64,000 nt of DNA from Kosakonia oryzae (GTDB taxonomy: Bacteria > Pseudomonadota > Gammaproteobacteria > Enterobacterales > Enterobacteriaceae): the NCBI RefSeq assembly GCF_001658025.2, contig NZ_CP014007.2, positions 4,340,001 to 4,404,000 of the forward strand. The letters run 5' to 3'. Below are positions 1 to 9,852 of the stretch, in pieces (position 1 is the stretch's first letter; each line of letters starts with the position of its first letter). The notes under the pieces were generated by a model that was not told where the DNA came from, made no database searches, and saw only the letters and a list, made by a program, of their open reading frames with translations. The position numbers and the translations under genes were made by a program.

Positions 1-649
1 GCAGCGCGACTTCCGCTTTTACCCCCAGATGGCGCGACAGATTTACCGTAGCAAACAGTAAATCGCCAACCTCTTCTTCCAGTCTTGCCTCATCCACAAC
101 GGCCTGCTTTGCTTCGTCCATCACTTCGTCGATCTCTTCATAGACTTTATCGAGCACCGGGCCAAGCGACGTCCAGTCAAAACCAACGCCGGAGCAGCGT
201 TTCTGGATTTTATGCGCGCGCATCAGCGCAGGCAGACTGTGGGGAATGTCGTCCAGCGCCGAGTGTTGCGCTTTCTCAGCACGTTCTTCGGTTTTGATTT
301 GCTCCCAGCGCGCCAGCACTTCCGTGCTATTTCCGGCATGGGCGTCGCCAAAAATATGCGGGTGACGGCGTTCCAGTTTGTCGCTAATCGCCGCGCAGAC
401 ATCGTTAAAATCAAAGCGTCCCTCTTCCTGCGCCATCCGCGCGTAAAACACCACCTGGAACAGTAGATCGCCCAATTCACCGCGCAGATCGTCAAAATCT
501 TCCCGGTTGATGGCGTCCAGCACTTCGTACGTCTCTTCCAGCGTATAGGGCGCAATGGTGGCGTAGGTTTGTTCTTTGTCCCACGGGCAGCCGGTTTCCG
601 GGTCGCGCAGGCGTTGCATAATCCCGAGCAGACGATCGATTTGAGTCAT
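1..649 (-). CDS. mazG: Nucleoside triphosphate pyrophosphohydrolase MazG (3' end outside window)
   Basis: The reading frame opens with ATG at 647-649 on the minus strand and runs off the left edge, giving about 216 of the roughly 263 residues usual for MazG. The N-terminus begins MTQIDRLLGIMQRLRDPETG and continues into a GCPWDKEQT segment and acidic helices (E-E-T-Y-E; G-E-L-G-D-L-L), typical of the all-alpha NTP-PPase fold. A second E-E-x-x-D/E-E-V-G-D-L-L repeat lies near the cut end. MazG hydrolyses (d)NTPs to NMP and pyrophosphate in the cytoplasm and in E. coli has been linked to lowering (p)ppGpp during starvation. It lies directly downstream of relA on the same strand, separated by a terminator-like hairpin. 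The truncation is due only to the window edge. Confidence 0.93.
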   Translation of the reverse strand, partial: MTQIDRLLGIMQRLRDPETGCPWDKEQTYATIAPYTLEETYEVLDAINREDFDDLRGELGDLLFQVVFYARMAQEEGRFDFNDVCAAISDKLERRHPHIFGDAHAGNSTEVLARWEQIKTEERAEKAQHSALDDIPHSLPALMRAHKIQKRCSGVGFDWTSLGPVLDKVYEEIDEVMDEAKQAVVDEARLEEEVGDLLFATVNLSRHLGVKAEVAL

Positions 650-663
650 GAGTCTTCCTGGTA

Positions 664-698
664 AAAAATGGGATCCTCTCCGCTGACGGGAGAGGATC
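664..698 (-). terminator. Terminator-like hairpin between relA and mazG
   Basis: A 10-bp perfect stem (672-681 pairs with 689-698; GATCCTCTCC/GGAGAGGATC) is followed on the minus strand by a run of T residues (A tract at 664-668 on the plus strand). It sits just after the relA stop codon, so it probably ends or attenuates relA transcription before mazG. Confidence 0.7.
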
Positions 699-712
699 GG
701 ATGAAGTGAAAA

Positions 713-2950
713 TCAGCCACCGTGCAGACGGCGGGCGTCGATAACGTCCGGCACCTGGTTGAGTTTGCCAAGCACACGGCCCAGCACCTGCAGGTTGTAG
801 ATTTCGATATTCATATCGATGGTGGCAAGCTGTTCTTTGGTGTCGCTGCGGCTGGCAACGCCCAGCACGTTCACCTTCTCATTGGCGAGAATGGTGGTGA
901 TATCGCGCAGCAGGCCGCTACGGTCGTTTGCCGTCACGCGCACCACCAGCGAGTATCCCGCCGAGTAGCTCTCGCCCCAGACGGCATCCACGATGCGCTC
1001 TGGCGCAACGGTGCGCAGCTCTTCCAGCTGATCGCAGTCGGCGCGGTGGATCGAGATCCCGCGGCCCTGGGTGATAAATCCAACGATTTCATCGCCCGGA
1101 ATCGGCTGGCAGCAGCGCGCAATGTGATGCATCAGATTACCTACGCCTTCCACCACCACACGACCATTGTCTTTGCTGCGGCTTTGCGGCGCATACGTTT
1201 TCTGCTGCAACTGTTTCAGCGCGGCGGCGTCCTGCTCTTCGGCGCTCGGTTTATTGAACTGCGATTGCAGGAAGTTCACCATCTGATTAAGACGGATATC
1301 GCCACCGCCAATCGCCGCCAGCAACTCTTCCAGCTCGTTAAAGTTGTAACGCGGCAGCAGATGTTTTTCCGCCTCTTTCAGGCTGATCCCCAGATGCGCC
1401 AGCTCATCGTCGAGGATCTGCCGTCCGGCAAGAATGTTTTTGTCGCGATCCTGCTTACGGAACCAGGCGTGGATCTTCGAACGCCCGCGGCTGGTTGTCA
1501 CATAGCCGAGGTTCGGATTCAGCCAGTCGCGGCTTGGGTTCGGCTGCTTCTGGGTGATAATTTCAACCTGGTCGCCCATCTGCAACTGGTAAGTAAAGGG
1601 AACGATGCGCCCGCCGATCTTCGCGCCAATGCAACGATGCCCTACGTCGCTGTGAATGTGGTAGGCAAAGTCCAGCGGCGTGGAGCCGGCAGGCAGATCG
1701 ACCACGTCACCCTTCGGCGTAAACACATACACCCGATCGTCAAAGACTTGGCTGCGGACTTCATCCAGCATTTCGCCGGAATCGGCCATCTCTTCCTGCC
1801 AGGCGATCAGTTTACGCAGCCAGGCAATCCTGTCTTCATGCGCTGAACGCGGGCTGCCGGCAACTGCCGTCCCCTCTTTGTACTTCCAGTGTGCGGCAAC
1901 GCCCAGCTCTGCGTCTTCATGCATCTGGCGGGTACGAATCTGGATTTCAACGGTTTTCCCGCCCGGCCCCAGAACTACCGTATGAATAGACTGATAACCG
2001 TTCGGTTTAGGGTTGGCGACGTAGTCATCGAACTCATCCGGCAGATGGCGGTAATGGGTATGCACAATCCCCAGTGCGGCATAACAATCCTGCAAGCGTT
2101 CGGCAACAATACGCACTGCACGCACATCAAACAGCTCGTCAAAAGCGAGATGTTTTTTCTGCATCTTCCGCCAGATACTGTAGATGTGCTTTGGTCGGCC
2201 GTAGACCTCAGCTTTGACGCCTTCGGTTTTCATTTCGGCACGCAGATGGCCGACAAACTCGTCGATATAGTGTTCGCGATCGATACGGCGTTCATGCAAC
2301 AGCTTAGCAATGCGCTTGTATTCCGCCGGATGCAGGTAGCGGAAGCAGTAATCCTCCAGCTCCCATTTCAGTTGCCCGATGCCCAGCCTGTTCGCCAGTG
2401 GCGCATAGATGTTGGTACACTCTTTCGCCGCCAGTACACGTTCATCTTCCGGCGCATCTTTTACTTCACGCAGATGCGCGATACGTTCGGCCAGCTTAAT
2501 GACCACGCAGCGGAAATCATCAACCATCGCCAGCAGCATGCGGCGAACGTTATCAACCTGTTCAGAAGAGACAGCATCCGTATGCGTGGCTTTCAACTGG
2601 CGGATGGCAGCCATGTCGCGCACGCCGTGAATCAGGTTGACCACCGAGGCGCCGACGTTTTCACTCAGCACCTCTTCGCTCACCACTTCAGCATCGGCCA
2701 ACGGAAACAGTAGCGCCGCACGCAACGTGTCGATATCCATACTCAGCATGGAGAGAATTTCTACCATCTCAATGCCGCGCCACAACACGACGCCAGCATC
2801 CGGATGCCCCTGCGTTTGTCGCAGACAATATTCCCAGGTTTCGGTTAAGCGTTCACACGACGGCTGACTGGTGATCCCCAGACTGGCAATCCATTTGACT
2901 GGATCGAATTCACCCGCTTTGTTCAAATGCGCACTGCGTACCGCAACCAT
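713..2950 (-). CDS. relA: GTP pyrophosphokinase RelA ((p)ppGpp synthetase I)
   Basis: This 745-residue protein matches E. coli RelA (744 aa) throughout, from MVAVRSAHLNKAGEFDPVKW to the C-terminal ACT domain. Domains in order are a degenerate HD hydrolase domain (about 50-200), the synthetase domain (about 240-350, with the Y-G-R-P-K-H-I-Y-S-I-W nucleotide-binding segment and Y-Q-S-I-H-T), the TGS domain (about 400-470, V-Y-V-F-T-P-K-G-D), a helical/zinc-finger region with H-H-I-A-R-C-C-Q-P, and the ACT domain (about 665-740). RelA binds stalled ribosomes carrying uncharged tRNA and transfers pyrophosphate from ATP to GTP or GDP. It lies between rlmD and mazG on one strand, as in E. coli. The HD domain lacks an intact hydrolase signature, as expected for RelA rather than SpoT. 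Confidence 0.98.
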   Translation of the reverse strand: MVAVRSAHLNKAGEFDPVKWIASLGITSQPSCERLTETWEYCLRQTQGHPDAGVVLWRGIEMVEILSMLSMDIDTLRAALLFPLADAEVVSEEVLSENVGASVVNLIHGVRDMAAIRQLKATHTDAVSSEQVDNVRRMLLAMVDDFRCVVIKLAERIAHLREVKDAPEDERVLAAKECTNIYAPLANRLGIGQLKWELEDYCFRYLHPAEYKRIAKLLHERRIDREHYIDEFVGHLRAEMKTEGVKAEVYGRPKHIYSIWRKMQKKHLAFDELFDVRAVRIVAERLQDCYAALGIVHTHYRHLPDEFDDYVANPKPNGYQSIHTVVLGPGGKTVEIQIRTRQMHEDAELGVAAHWKYKEGTAVAGSPRSAHEDRIAWLRKLIAWQEEMADSGEMLDEVRSQVFDDRVYVFTPKGDVVDLPAGSTPLDFAYHIHSDVGHRCIGAKIGGRIVPFTYQLQMGDQVEIITQKQPNPSRDWLNPNLGYVTTSRGRSKIHAWFRKQDRDKNILAGRQILDDELAHLGISLKEAEKHLLPRYNFNELEELLAAIGGGDIRLNQMVNFLQSQFNKPSAEEQDAAALKQLQQKTYAPQSRSKDNGRVVVEGVGNLMHHIARCCQPIPGDEIVGFITQGRGISIHRADCDQLEELRTVAPERIVDAVWGESYSAGYSLVVRVTANDRSGLLRDITTILANEKVNVLGVASRSDTKEQLATIDMNIEIYNLQVLGRVLGKLNQVPDVIDARRLHGG

Positions 2951-3002
2951 TGTCCTCTCCTTTCAGGGACCGGGCCTGCCGAATTCGACAAGCCGAAATT
3001 AA

Positions 3003-4304
3003 TCATTTGTTTTTCACAAACAACACCATCGATTCCAGATGACCAGTGTGCGGAAACATGTCCAGCATCGCCAGCCGCTGAATCTGGTAACCTGCATTTA
3101 ATAGCGCTTCACTGTCACGGGCAAGCGTGGCGGGGTTACAGGAAACGTACACCACTCTGCCGGGAGACAATTTTATAATATGTCGCATCACCCCGGCAGC
3201 TCCTGTGCGCGCGGGATCGAGCAACACCTTATCAAATCCCTGGCTCGCCCAGGGTTGCCGAGTGACATCATCCTCCAGATTTTCATGAAAGAATGTCACA
3301 TTCTGCAAGCCATTCTGTTGCGCATTCTCCTGCGCTTTCGCCACCAGATCGGCGACGCCTTCCACCCCAACGACACTTAACGCGCGCTGCGCCAGCGGCA
3401 GAGTGAAATTCCCCATACCGCAGAACAGATCCAGTACGCGGTCGTCGGGCTGGATATCAAGCCACGCCAGCGCATGAGCCACCATTTGCTGATTGACGCC
3501 ATCGTTGACCTGAATAAAGTCCCGCGGGCTGAACATTAAGCGTAGCCCGTCGGAGCTGTACCAGGGGGATTCTCCGCTAACATGTTCAAGTATCTCGCTT
3601 TGTGGCGCGAGGTACAGCGCAATCCCCTGAGAATGCGAAAAACGTTCCAGTTTTTCTTTATCCGCATGACTTAACGGCGCAGTGTGCCGCAAAACCATCA
3701 GTGGGCCATTGTCGGCCTCCACCAGTTCGACGTGCCCCAGATGGCGCACTGCGCCAAGCCCTGCCAGACATTCATGCAACGGCACCAGCATTGCCTCAAG
3801 ACGGGGCACCAGTACCGGGCAACGCCTCACATTGATAATGTCGTTGTCGCCCGCTTTGCGAAACCCCATCTCCAGACGCTGCGTTTTCGGTTGCCAACTG
3901 AGGCTCAAACGCGCCCGACGGCGATATCCCCAGGGTTGTGCGGCAATCACCTCGTCAACGTTCTGTTTCATCAATCGCGCCAGTGCCGCGCTTTTACTGC
4001 GCTGTTGCAGAGCAACGCTGGCATGTTGCTGCTGGCACCCGCCGCAAACGCCAAAATGTGGACATTCCGGTTTAACGCGCTCCGGGCTGTCATTCAGGCG
4101 GTGTTTTACTTCCCCACGGGCAAACTGACGTTTTTCCTCTTTGAGGGTAATTTCCGCCGTTTCTGCTGGTAATAATCCGGGGATAAACAACGCTTTACCA
4201 TTATGGCGAGCAACCCCCTGACCAAAGGGATCGAGGTCGGTTGCCGTGACGGTAATGCGCTCACGAGTCGTCACGCGTCGTTTTGCAGAGTAGAATTGCG
4301 CCAT
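3003..4304 (-). CDS. rlmD: 23S rRNA (uracil(1939)-C(5))-methyltransferase RlmD
   Basis: The product resembles E. coli RlmD (RumA, 433 aa). I place the start at the ATG at 4302-4304 ([10 protein letters not shown]), which matches the family start and gives 433 residues; an in-frame ATG six codons upstream is possible but less likely. An N-terminal TRAM domain is followed by the iron-sulfur cysteines ([10 protein letters not shown]), the SAM-binding motif D-L-F-C-G-M-G-N-F and the catalytic segment Y-V-S-C-N-P-A-T-L near the C-terminus. The enzyme methylates U1939 of 23S rRNA using SAM. It is divergent from barA, with 57 bp between the starts. Confidence 0.97.
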   Translation of the reverse strand: MAQFYSAKRRVTTRERITVTATDLDPFGQGVARHNGKALFIPGLLPAETAEITLKEEKRQFARGEVKHRLNDSPERVKPECPHFGVCGGCQQQHASVALQQRSKSAALARLMKQNVDEVIAAQPWGYRRRARLSLSWQPKTQRLEMGFRKAGDNDIINVRRCPVLVPRLEAMLVPLHECLAGLGAVRHLGHVELVEADNGPLMVLRHTAPLSHADKEKLERFSHSQGIALYLAPQSEILEHVSGESPWYSSDGLRLMFSPRDFIQVNDGVNQQMVAHALAWLDIQPDDRVLDLFCGMGNFTLPLAQRALSVVGVEGVADLVAKAQENAQQNGLQNVTFFHENLEDDVTRQPWASQGFDKVLLDPARTGAAGVMRHIIKLSPGRVVYVSCNPATLARDSEALLNAGYQIQRLAMLDMFPHTGHLESMVLFVKNK

Positions 4305-4361
4305 TGCAGTGAATATTCTCAATAACTGTGTAATGGCCTAATTCTCCCATAACGGAACTCC

Positions 4362-7127
4362 ATGACCAACTACAGCTTGCGCGCACGCATGATGATTCTG
4401 ATCCTGGCCCCCACTGTGCTTATCGGTGTGCTGCTCAGTATCTTTTTCGTCGTTCACCGCTATAACGATTTACAGCGTCAACTGGAAGACGCAGGCGCCA
4501 GTATTATCGAACCGCTGGCGGTTTCCAGCGAATACAGCATGGCGCTACAGGATCGCGAAGCCATTGGCCAGTTGATTAGCGTGCTTCACCGCCGCCATTC
4601 TGACATCGTCCGCGCTATCACCATTTACGACGGGCGCAACGATGTGTTCGTCTCGTCCAATTTCCAGCTTGATGGTGACGATCTGAGGGTGCCAGAAGGG
4701 CAGCCTTTCCCGCGCAAGCTAAACGTTACCCGCCGCGGCGATACGATGGTGCTGCGCACACCGATCCTGTCCGAGGGGCTTGAACCGGCAAACACCGCTC
4801 TGCCTGCGGATAAAATCACCGGCAATATGCTCGGCTATGTGGCGCTACAGTTGGATCTGAAATCGGTACGCCTGCAGCAGTACAAGGAGATTTTTATCTC
4901 CAGCCTGATGATTTTATTCTGTATTGGTATTGCGCTGATTTTTGGCTGGCGTCTGATGCGCGACGTGACTGGTCCCATTCGTAATATGGTGAATACCGTC
5001 GACCGTATCCGTCGCGGGCAGCTCGACAGCCGTGTTGAAGGTTTTATGCTCGGCGAGCTGGATATGCTGAAAAACGGCATCAATTCGATGGCCATGTCGC
5101 TGGCGGCCTACCACGAAGAGATGCAGCATAATATCGATCAATCTACCTCGGATCTGCGTGAAACGCTGGAGCAGATGGAGATCCAGAACGTTGAGCTGGA
5201 TCTGGCGAAAAAGCGTGCGCAGGAAGCCGCGCGAATTAAATCTGAGTTTCTCGCCAATATGTCTCATGAGCTGCGCACACCGCTGAATGGCGTGATTGGC
5301 TTTACCCGTTTGACATTGAAATCTGAGCTGAATCCTACCCAGCGCGATCACCTGCTGACCATTGAACGCTCGGCGAATAACCTACTGGCGATCATTAACG
5401 ATGTGCTGGACTTCTCCAAGCTGGAAGCGGGCAAACTGATCCTCGAAAGTATTCCGTTCCCTCTGCGCAACACGCTGGATGAGGTGGTGATCTTGCTGGC
5501 GCACTCGGCGCACGATAAGGGGCTTGAGCTGACCCTGAACATCAAAAATGATGTCCCGGATAACGTGATTGGCGACCCGCTGCGTCTGCAGCAAGTGATC
5601 ACCAATCTGGTCGGCAACGCCATCAAGTTTACCGAACATGGCAATATCGATGTGGTGGTTGAGAAACGCGCCATCAGCAATAACAAAGTGCAAATTGAGG
5701 TGCAGATCCGCGATACCGGCATCGGCATTCCGGAACGCGATCAGTCGCGCCTGTTCCAGGCATTTCGTCAGGCGGATGCCAGCATCTCTCGCCGCCACGG
5801 CGGTACTGGCCTGGGGTTGGTGATCACGCAACGGCTGGTGAATGAGATGGGCGGCGATATCTCTTTCCATAGCCAGCCGAACCGGGGTTCGACCTTCTGG
5901 TTCCATATTGATCTCGACCTCAATCCAAACGCCATCACCGAAGCGCCCGCCACGGAAAGACTGGTCGGTAAACGTCTGGCGTATGTCGAACCGAATGCCG
6001 CAGCGGCGCAAAGCACGCTGGAAGTGCTCAACAACACGCCGCTGGAGATAATTTATAGCCCGTCATTCTCGGCGCTCCCGCAAGGGCACTACGATATTTT
6101 GCTGTTGGCGGTGCCGGTAACCGTGCGCGAGCCGCTCAGCATGCAGCACGATCGCCTGGCGCGTGCGGCAGCCATGACCGACTATCTGCTGCTGGCGTTA
6201 CCGTGCCACGCACAAGTGAATGCCGAAGAGCTGAAACAGGATGGTGCAGCGGCTTGTCTGCTTAAACCGCTGACCACTACCCGCCTGCTGCCCGCCTTGA
6301 CTGAGTATTGTCGCGCGACGCAACTGGTTCGGACCTCACATGAGGATGAAAGCAAACTGCCAATGAGCGTCATGGCGGTGGATGACAACCCGGCGAACCT
6401 GAAGCTAATTGGCGTTCTGCTTGAGGATCAGGTGCAGCACGTCGAGCTGTGCGAGAACGGTTTGCAAGCCATCGAGCGGGCCAAACAGATGCAGTTCGAT
6501 CTGATTCTGATGGATATCCAGATGCCGGATATGGACGGTATTCGTGCCTGCGAGTTGATCCGCCAGCTACCGCATCAGCAGCAAACTCCCGTCGTCGCCG
6601 TAACCGCACATGCGATGGCCGGGCAAAAAGAGAAGTTGCTCAGCGCCGGGATGAACGATTATCTGGCCAAGCCAATCGAAGAAGATAAGCTGCATAACCT
6701 GCTGTTGCGCTATAAGCCTGGCCCGGAAATCAGCGTCTGGCATACGCCGGAAACCGAAGAGATCCCGGTGGAGCTGCCGATCAATCACGATGTTACGCTC
6801 GACTGGCAACTGGCGCTGCGACAGGCGGCGGGGAAAACCGACCTTGCGCGCGAGATGCTGCATATGCTGATCGAGTTTCTGCCGGAGATCCGCAATATGG
6901 TGGAGGAACAACTGGTCGGCGAAGCGCCGCAGGGGTTGCAGGAAGCGATCCACAAGCTGCACGGCAGTTGCGGTTACAGCGGCGTTCCTCGGCTGAAAAA
7001 CCTCTGCCAGCTCATTGAACATCAACTGCGTAGCGGCGTCAGTGCCGACGAGCTGGAACCGGAGTTTCTGGAACTGCTTGATGAGATGGATAACGTTACG
7101 CGCGAAGCGCACCGGTTGATTGGGTAG
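4362..7127 (+). CDS. barA: Hybrid sensor histidine kinase BarA
   Basis: This 921-residue inner-membrane kinase (E. coli 918) has a transmembrane segment at about 11-31, a periplasmic region, a second transmembrane segment at about 178-198 and a HAMP linker at about 200-252. The H-box H-E-L-R-T-P follows with phospho-acceptor His302. The ATPase domain has N-L-V-G-N-A, D-T-G-I-G-I and G-G-T-G-L-G-L. The receiver domain carries Asp718 in L-M-D-I-Q-M-P, and the C-terminal HPt domain has H-K-L-H-G-S with His864. BarA phosphorylates UvrY by a His-Asp-His-Asp relay in response to short-chain carboxylates, which drives CsrB and CsrC transcription. csrB is in this same window about 7.5 kb downstream. 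The gene converges on garK across REP-like repeats. Confidence 0.98.
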   Translation: MTNYSLRARMMILILAPTVLIGVLLSIFFVVHRYNDLQRQLEDAGASIIEPLAVSSEYSMALQDREAIGQLISVLHRRHSDIVRAITIYDGRNDVFVSSNFQLDGDDLRVPEGQPFPRKLNVTRRGDTMVLRTPILSEGLEPANTALPADKITGNMLGYVALQLDLKSVRLQQYKEIFISSLMILFCIGIALIFGWRLMRDVTGPIRNMVNTVDRIRRGQLDSRVEGFMLGELDMLKNGINSMAMSLAAYHEEMQHNIDQSTSDLRETLEQMEIQNVELDLAKKRAQEAARIKSEFLANMSHELRTPLNGVIGFTRLTLKSELNPTQRDHLLTIERSANNLLAIINDVLDFSKLEAGKLILESIPFPLRNTLDEVVILLAHSAHDKGLELTLNIKNDVPDNVIGDPLRLQQVITNLVGNAIKFTEHGNIDVVVEKRAISNNKVQIEVQIRDTGIGIPERDQSRLFQAFRQADASISRRHGGTGLGLVITQRLVNEMGGDISFHSQPNRGSTFWFHIDLDLNPNAITEAPATERLVGKRLAYVEPNAAAAQSTLEVLNNTPLEIIYSPSFSALPQGHYDILLLAVPVTVREPLSMQHDRLARAAAMTDYLLLALPCHAQVNAEELKQDGAAACLLKPLTTTRLLPALTEYCRATQLVRTSHEDESKLPMSVMAVDDNPANLKLIGVLLEDQVQHVELCENGLQAIERAKQMQFDLILMDIQMPDMDGIRACELIRQLPHQQQTPVVAVTAHAMAGQKEKLLSAGMNDYLAKPIEEDKLHNLLLRYKPGPEISVWHTPETEEIPVELPINHDVTLDWQLALRQAAGKTDLAREMLHMLIEFLPEIRNMVEEQLVGEAPQGLQEAIHKLHGSCGYSGVPRLKNLCQLIEHQLRSGVSADELEPEFLELLDEMDNVTREAHRLIG

Positions 7128-7172
7128 CGATGTTGAGAGTAACGAATGGCCTGAACGCCGGATGACTTGCAC

Positions 7173-7258
7173 GCCGGATGGCGGCAATGCCTTCCGGCAT
7201 GGGATAGTGCGACACTTTAATCGCTTTGTAAGCCGGATAAGCGCCTGCGCCATCCGGC
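7173..7258. repeat. REP/BIME-like palindromic elements between barA and garK
   Basis: Two inverted GCCGGAT-type units lie between convergent gene ends. The better one (7228-7258, read on the minus strand) is GCCGGATGGCGC, then AGGCGCTTATCCGGCTTAC, close to the enterobacterial REP consensus. The other (7173-7199) is a degenerate GCCGGATGGCGGCAATGCC palindrome ending CTTCCGGC. A further partial copy, GAACGCCGGATGAC, begins at about 7153. REP elements usually sit in transcribed 3' regions, where they stabilise mRNA ends and bind gyrase or IHF. Confidence 0.72.
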
Positions 7259-7266
7259 AAATATCA

Positions 7267-8406
7267 CTACAGTTGCTGCCCCGCTTTTAGCACCGCTGCC
7301 ACATTGCGCGCCGTCATACGGACGTTTTCACCTGCATTTGCCAGCGCTTTTTCCAGCGTACAGATCGTATAGAGCACGCTGAAAACGGCATCAATGCCAT
7401 GATCGTGCACCACGCCAACATCGGCGGTGAGGCTCCCGGCAATGCCGATCACCGGAATATTGTAGCGCTTGGCCACTTTCGCTACGCCGACCGGCACTTT
7501 GCCATGCACCGTCTGGCTGTCGATGCGCCCTTCACCGGTGATCACCAGATCCGCGCCCCTGACATGTTTATCCAGCGCCAGCGCGTCGGTGACAATCTCG
7601 ATCCCCTGGCGCAATTCCGCGCCGCAAAACGCATATAATGCCGCGCCCATGCCGCCCGCTGCGCCGCCGCCCGCCAGGTTCAGCACGTCGATGTCCAGAT
7701 CGCGGGCAATGATCTCTGCATAATGCGCCAGCGCCTTGTCCAGCCGGGCAATCATCTCTGGTGTCGCACCTTTCTGCGGGCCAAAAACGGCCGATGCCCC
7801 CGCTTCTCCGGTTAATGGATTGGTTACGTCGCAGGCCACTTCAATGCGACAACCGGCAAGACGTTTATCCAGCTCGCGGAGATCAATGCGCGCCAGCGAT
7901 TCCAGCGCCGCGCCGCCTGGCGCAATCTGCCGATCCTGCTCGTCGAGCAACTTTGCGCCCAGCGCCTGCACCATGCCTGCGCCACCGTCATTGGTGGCGC
8001 TGCCGCCGATGCCAATAATGATATGTTTAACGCCTGCATCCAGCGCATGGCGGATCAGTTCGCCGGTTCCCCACGACGTGGTAATCAGCGGATCGCGCTT
8101 CGCCGGCGGCACCATTTCCAGCCCGCTGGCCGCCGCCATTTCAATAAACGCCGACTGCTCATCGCCGGAAATGCCATAAAATCCTTCCGCCTGTTCGCCC
8201 AGCGGGCCCTTCACCGCTACCTTAACAATACGGCCGTTGGTCGCAGCAACCATGGCTTCTACCGTCCCTTCGCCACCGTCTGCAACCGGAATTTTTATAT
8301 ACTCCGCCGAGGGAAATATCTCGCGAAAACCACGCTCAATGGCCGTCGCAACTTCCAGGGCGCTTAAGCTTTCTTTGTAAGAGTCAGGAGCGATAACAAT
8401 CTTCAT
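7267..8406 (-). CDS. garK: Glycerate 2-kinase (GarK-type)
   Basis: The 379-residue protein starts MKIVIAPDSYKESLSALEVA and belongs to the glycerate kinase type-1 family (GarK 381 aa). Family segments visible include V-A-D-G-G-E-G-T, I-G-I-G-G-S-A-T-N-D-G-G, C-D-V-T-N-P-L, F-G-P-Q-K-G-A-T and I-T-G-E-G-R-I-D-S-Q. It phosphorylates D-glycerate with ATP to give 2-phosphoglycerate. It is last in the gudP-gudX-gudD-garK series, 87 bp after gudD on the same strand. In E. coli K-12 the closest genes, garK and glxK, lie elsewhere. Glycerate is the end product of glucarate breakdown after the aldolase and reductase steps, so its place here makes metabolic sense. The N-terminus resembles GarK more than GlxK, but the symbol is by similarity only. 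Confidence 0.9.
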   Translation of the reverse strand: MKIVIAPDSYKESLSALEVATAIERGFREIFPSAEYIKIPVADGGEGTVEAMVAATNGRIVKVAVKGPLGEQAEGFYGISGDEQSAFIEMAAASGLEMVPPAKRDPLITTSWGTGELIRHALDAGVKHIIIGIGGSATNDGGAGMVQALGAKLLDEQDRQIAPGGAALESLARIDLRELDKRLAGCRIEVACDVTNPLTGEAGASAVFGPQKGATPEMIARLDKALAHYAEIIARDLDIDVLNLAGGGAAGGMGAALYAFCGAELRQGIEIVTDALALDKHVRGADLVITGEGRIDSQTVHGKVPVGVAKVAKRYNIPVIGIAGSLTADVGVVHDHGIDAVFSVLYTICTLEKALANAGENVRMTARNVAAVLKAGQQL

Positions 8407-8493
8407 AAGCCATCCTTATGCATATTCACAACAATAAGCATACACCCAGGAAAGGTACTGAAATGCCAGCCCCCGCAAGGACTGGCAATTTCA

Positions 8494-9834
8494 TTAACGC
8501 ACCATGCAGGGCCGTTTGTTATCAAACTTCCAGTCAGGGATCAGATACTGCATCCCCATCGCATCATCACGCGCGCCAAGGCCATGTTTCTGATACAGCG
8601 CGTTGGCTTTCATCACCTGATCCATATCCAGTTCAACGCCCAGACCCGGCGTGGTCGGAACCTGTACCATCCCGCCTTTGATTTCGAACGGCTGTTTGGT
8701 CAGGCGCTGATTGCCCTCCTGCCAGATCCAGTGTGTGTCGATAGCGGTAATGTTGCCAGGCGCAGCGGCAGCGACGTGAGTGAACATCGCCAGCGAAATA
8801 TCGAAGTGGTTGTTGGAGTGTGAGCCCCAGGTCAGGCCAAATTCGTGGCACATTTGCGCCACACGTACCGAGCCCTGCATCGTCCAGAAATGCGGATCCG
8901 CCAGCGGAATATCCACCGATTGCAGCGACAGCGTATGTCCCATCTGCCGCCAGTCGGTGGCGATCATGTTGGTCGCCGTCGGCAGACCGGTCGCACGGCG
9001 GAATTCTGCCATCACTTCACGGCCAGAGAAACCCTGTTCAGCACCGCAGGGATCTTCCGCGTAAGCCAGTACGCCTTTCAGGTGCTTACCGATTTTGATG
9101 GCTTCATCCAGCGACCATGCGCCATTGGGATCCAGCGTGACGCGCGCCTGCGGGAAGCGTTTTGCCAGCGCGGAAATGGCTTCCGCCTCTTCCATGCCCG
9201 CCAGAACGCCGCCTTTCAGTTTGAAATCGTTAAAGCCATATTTTTCATAAGCGGCTTCCGCCAGACGCACGACGCGATCCGGCGTCATTGCCTCTTCATG
9301 GCGAACGCGATACCAGTCGCATTTGTCATCCGGCTGACTCTGGTACGGCAGCGGCGTTTTTTTGCTGTCGCCGACGAAGAACAGGTAGCCCAGCATCTCG
9401 ACTTCATTACGCTGCTGGCCTTCGCCCAGCAGGGAGGCGACGTTGACGCCAAGGTGCTGGCCTAACAGATCCAGCATCGCCGCTTCGATACCCGTTACCA
9501 CATGGATTGTGGTGCGCAAGTCGAAAGTTTGCAGCCCGCGGCCGCCGGCATCGCGATCGGCGAAAGTCTGGCGCACGCTGTTCAGCACGTTTTTGTATTC
9601 ACCCAGCGTTTTACCAACCACCAGCGGAATCGCATCTTCCAGCGTTTTACGGATTTTCTCGCCGCCCGGAATTTCCCCCACGCCGGTGTGCCCTGCGTTG
9701 TCTTTGATCACCACGATATTGCGGGTGAAGAAAGGGGCATGCGCGCCGCTCAGGTTCATCAGCATGCTGTCGTGCCCGGCAACCGGGATCACCTGCATGG
9801 ATGCGACAACGGGGGTAGACGTATATGTGCTCAT
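8494..9834 (-). CDS. gudD: Glucarate dehydratase GudD
   Basis: This 446-residue protein is near-identical in length and text to E. coli GudD. It is an enolase-superfamily enzyme that dehydrates D-glucarate (and idarate) to 5-keto-4-deoxyglucarate. Visible active-site elements are the K-x-K motif in D-F-K-L-K-G-G, metal-binding acids in T-L-D-P-N-G-A-W and Y-A-E-D-P-C-G, an asparagine in A-T-N-M-I-A-T and the catalytic histidine region S-H-S-N-N-H-F-D. It lies downstream of its paralogue gudX, with an 18-bp gap. The start [20 protein letters not shown] fits the family. Confidence 0.97.
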   Translation of the reverse strand: MSTYTSTPVVASMQVIPVAGHDSMLMNLSGAHAPFFTRNIVVIKDNAGHTGVGEIPGGEKIRKTLEDAIPLVVGKTLGEYKNVLNSVRQTFADRDAGGRGLQTFDLRTTIHVVTGIEAAMLDLLGQHLGVNVASLLGEGQQRNEVEMLGYLFFVGDSKKTPLPYQSQPDDKCDWYRVRHEEAMTPDRVVRLAEAAYEKYGFNDFKLKGGVLAGMEEAEAISALAKRFPQARVTLDPNGAWSLDEAIKIGKHLKGVLAYAEDPCGAEQGFSGREVMAEFRRATGLPTATNMIATDWRQMGHTLSLQSVDIPLADPHFWTMQGSVRVAQMCHEFGLTWGSHSNNHFDISLAMFTHVAAAAPGNITAIDTHWIWQEGNQRLTKQPFEIKGGMVQVPTTPGLGVELDMDQVMKANALYQKHGLGARDDAMGMQYLIPDWKFDNKRPCMVR

Positions 9835-9852
9835 TTTTTATCCTTTTCTCTC

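Noticed and set aside
722-1846. A 374-codon plus-strand frame opposite relA
   Set aside because: It is the antisense shadow of relA, with low-complexity H/Q/R-rich composition and no ribosome binding site.
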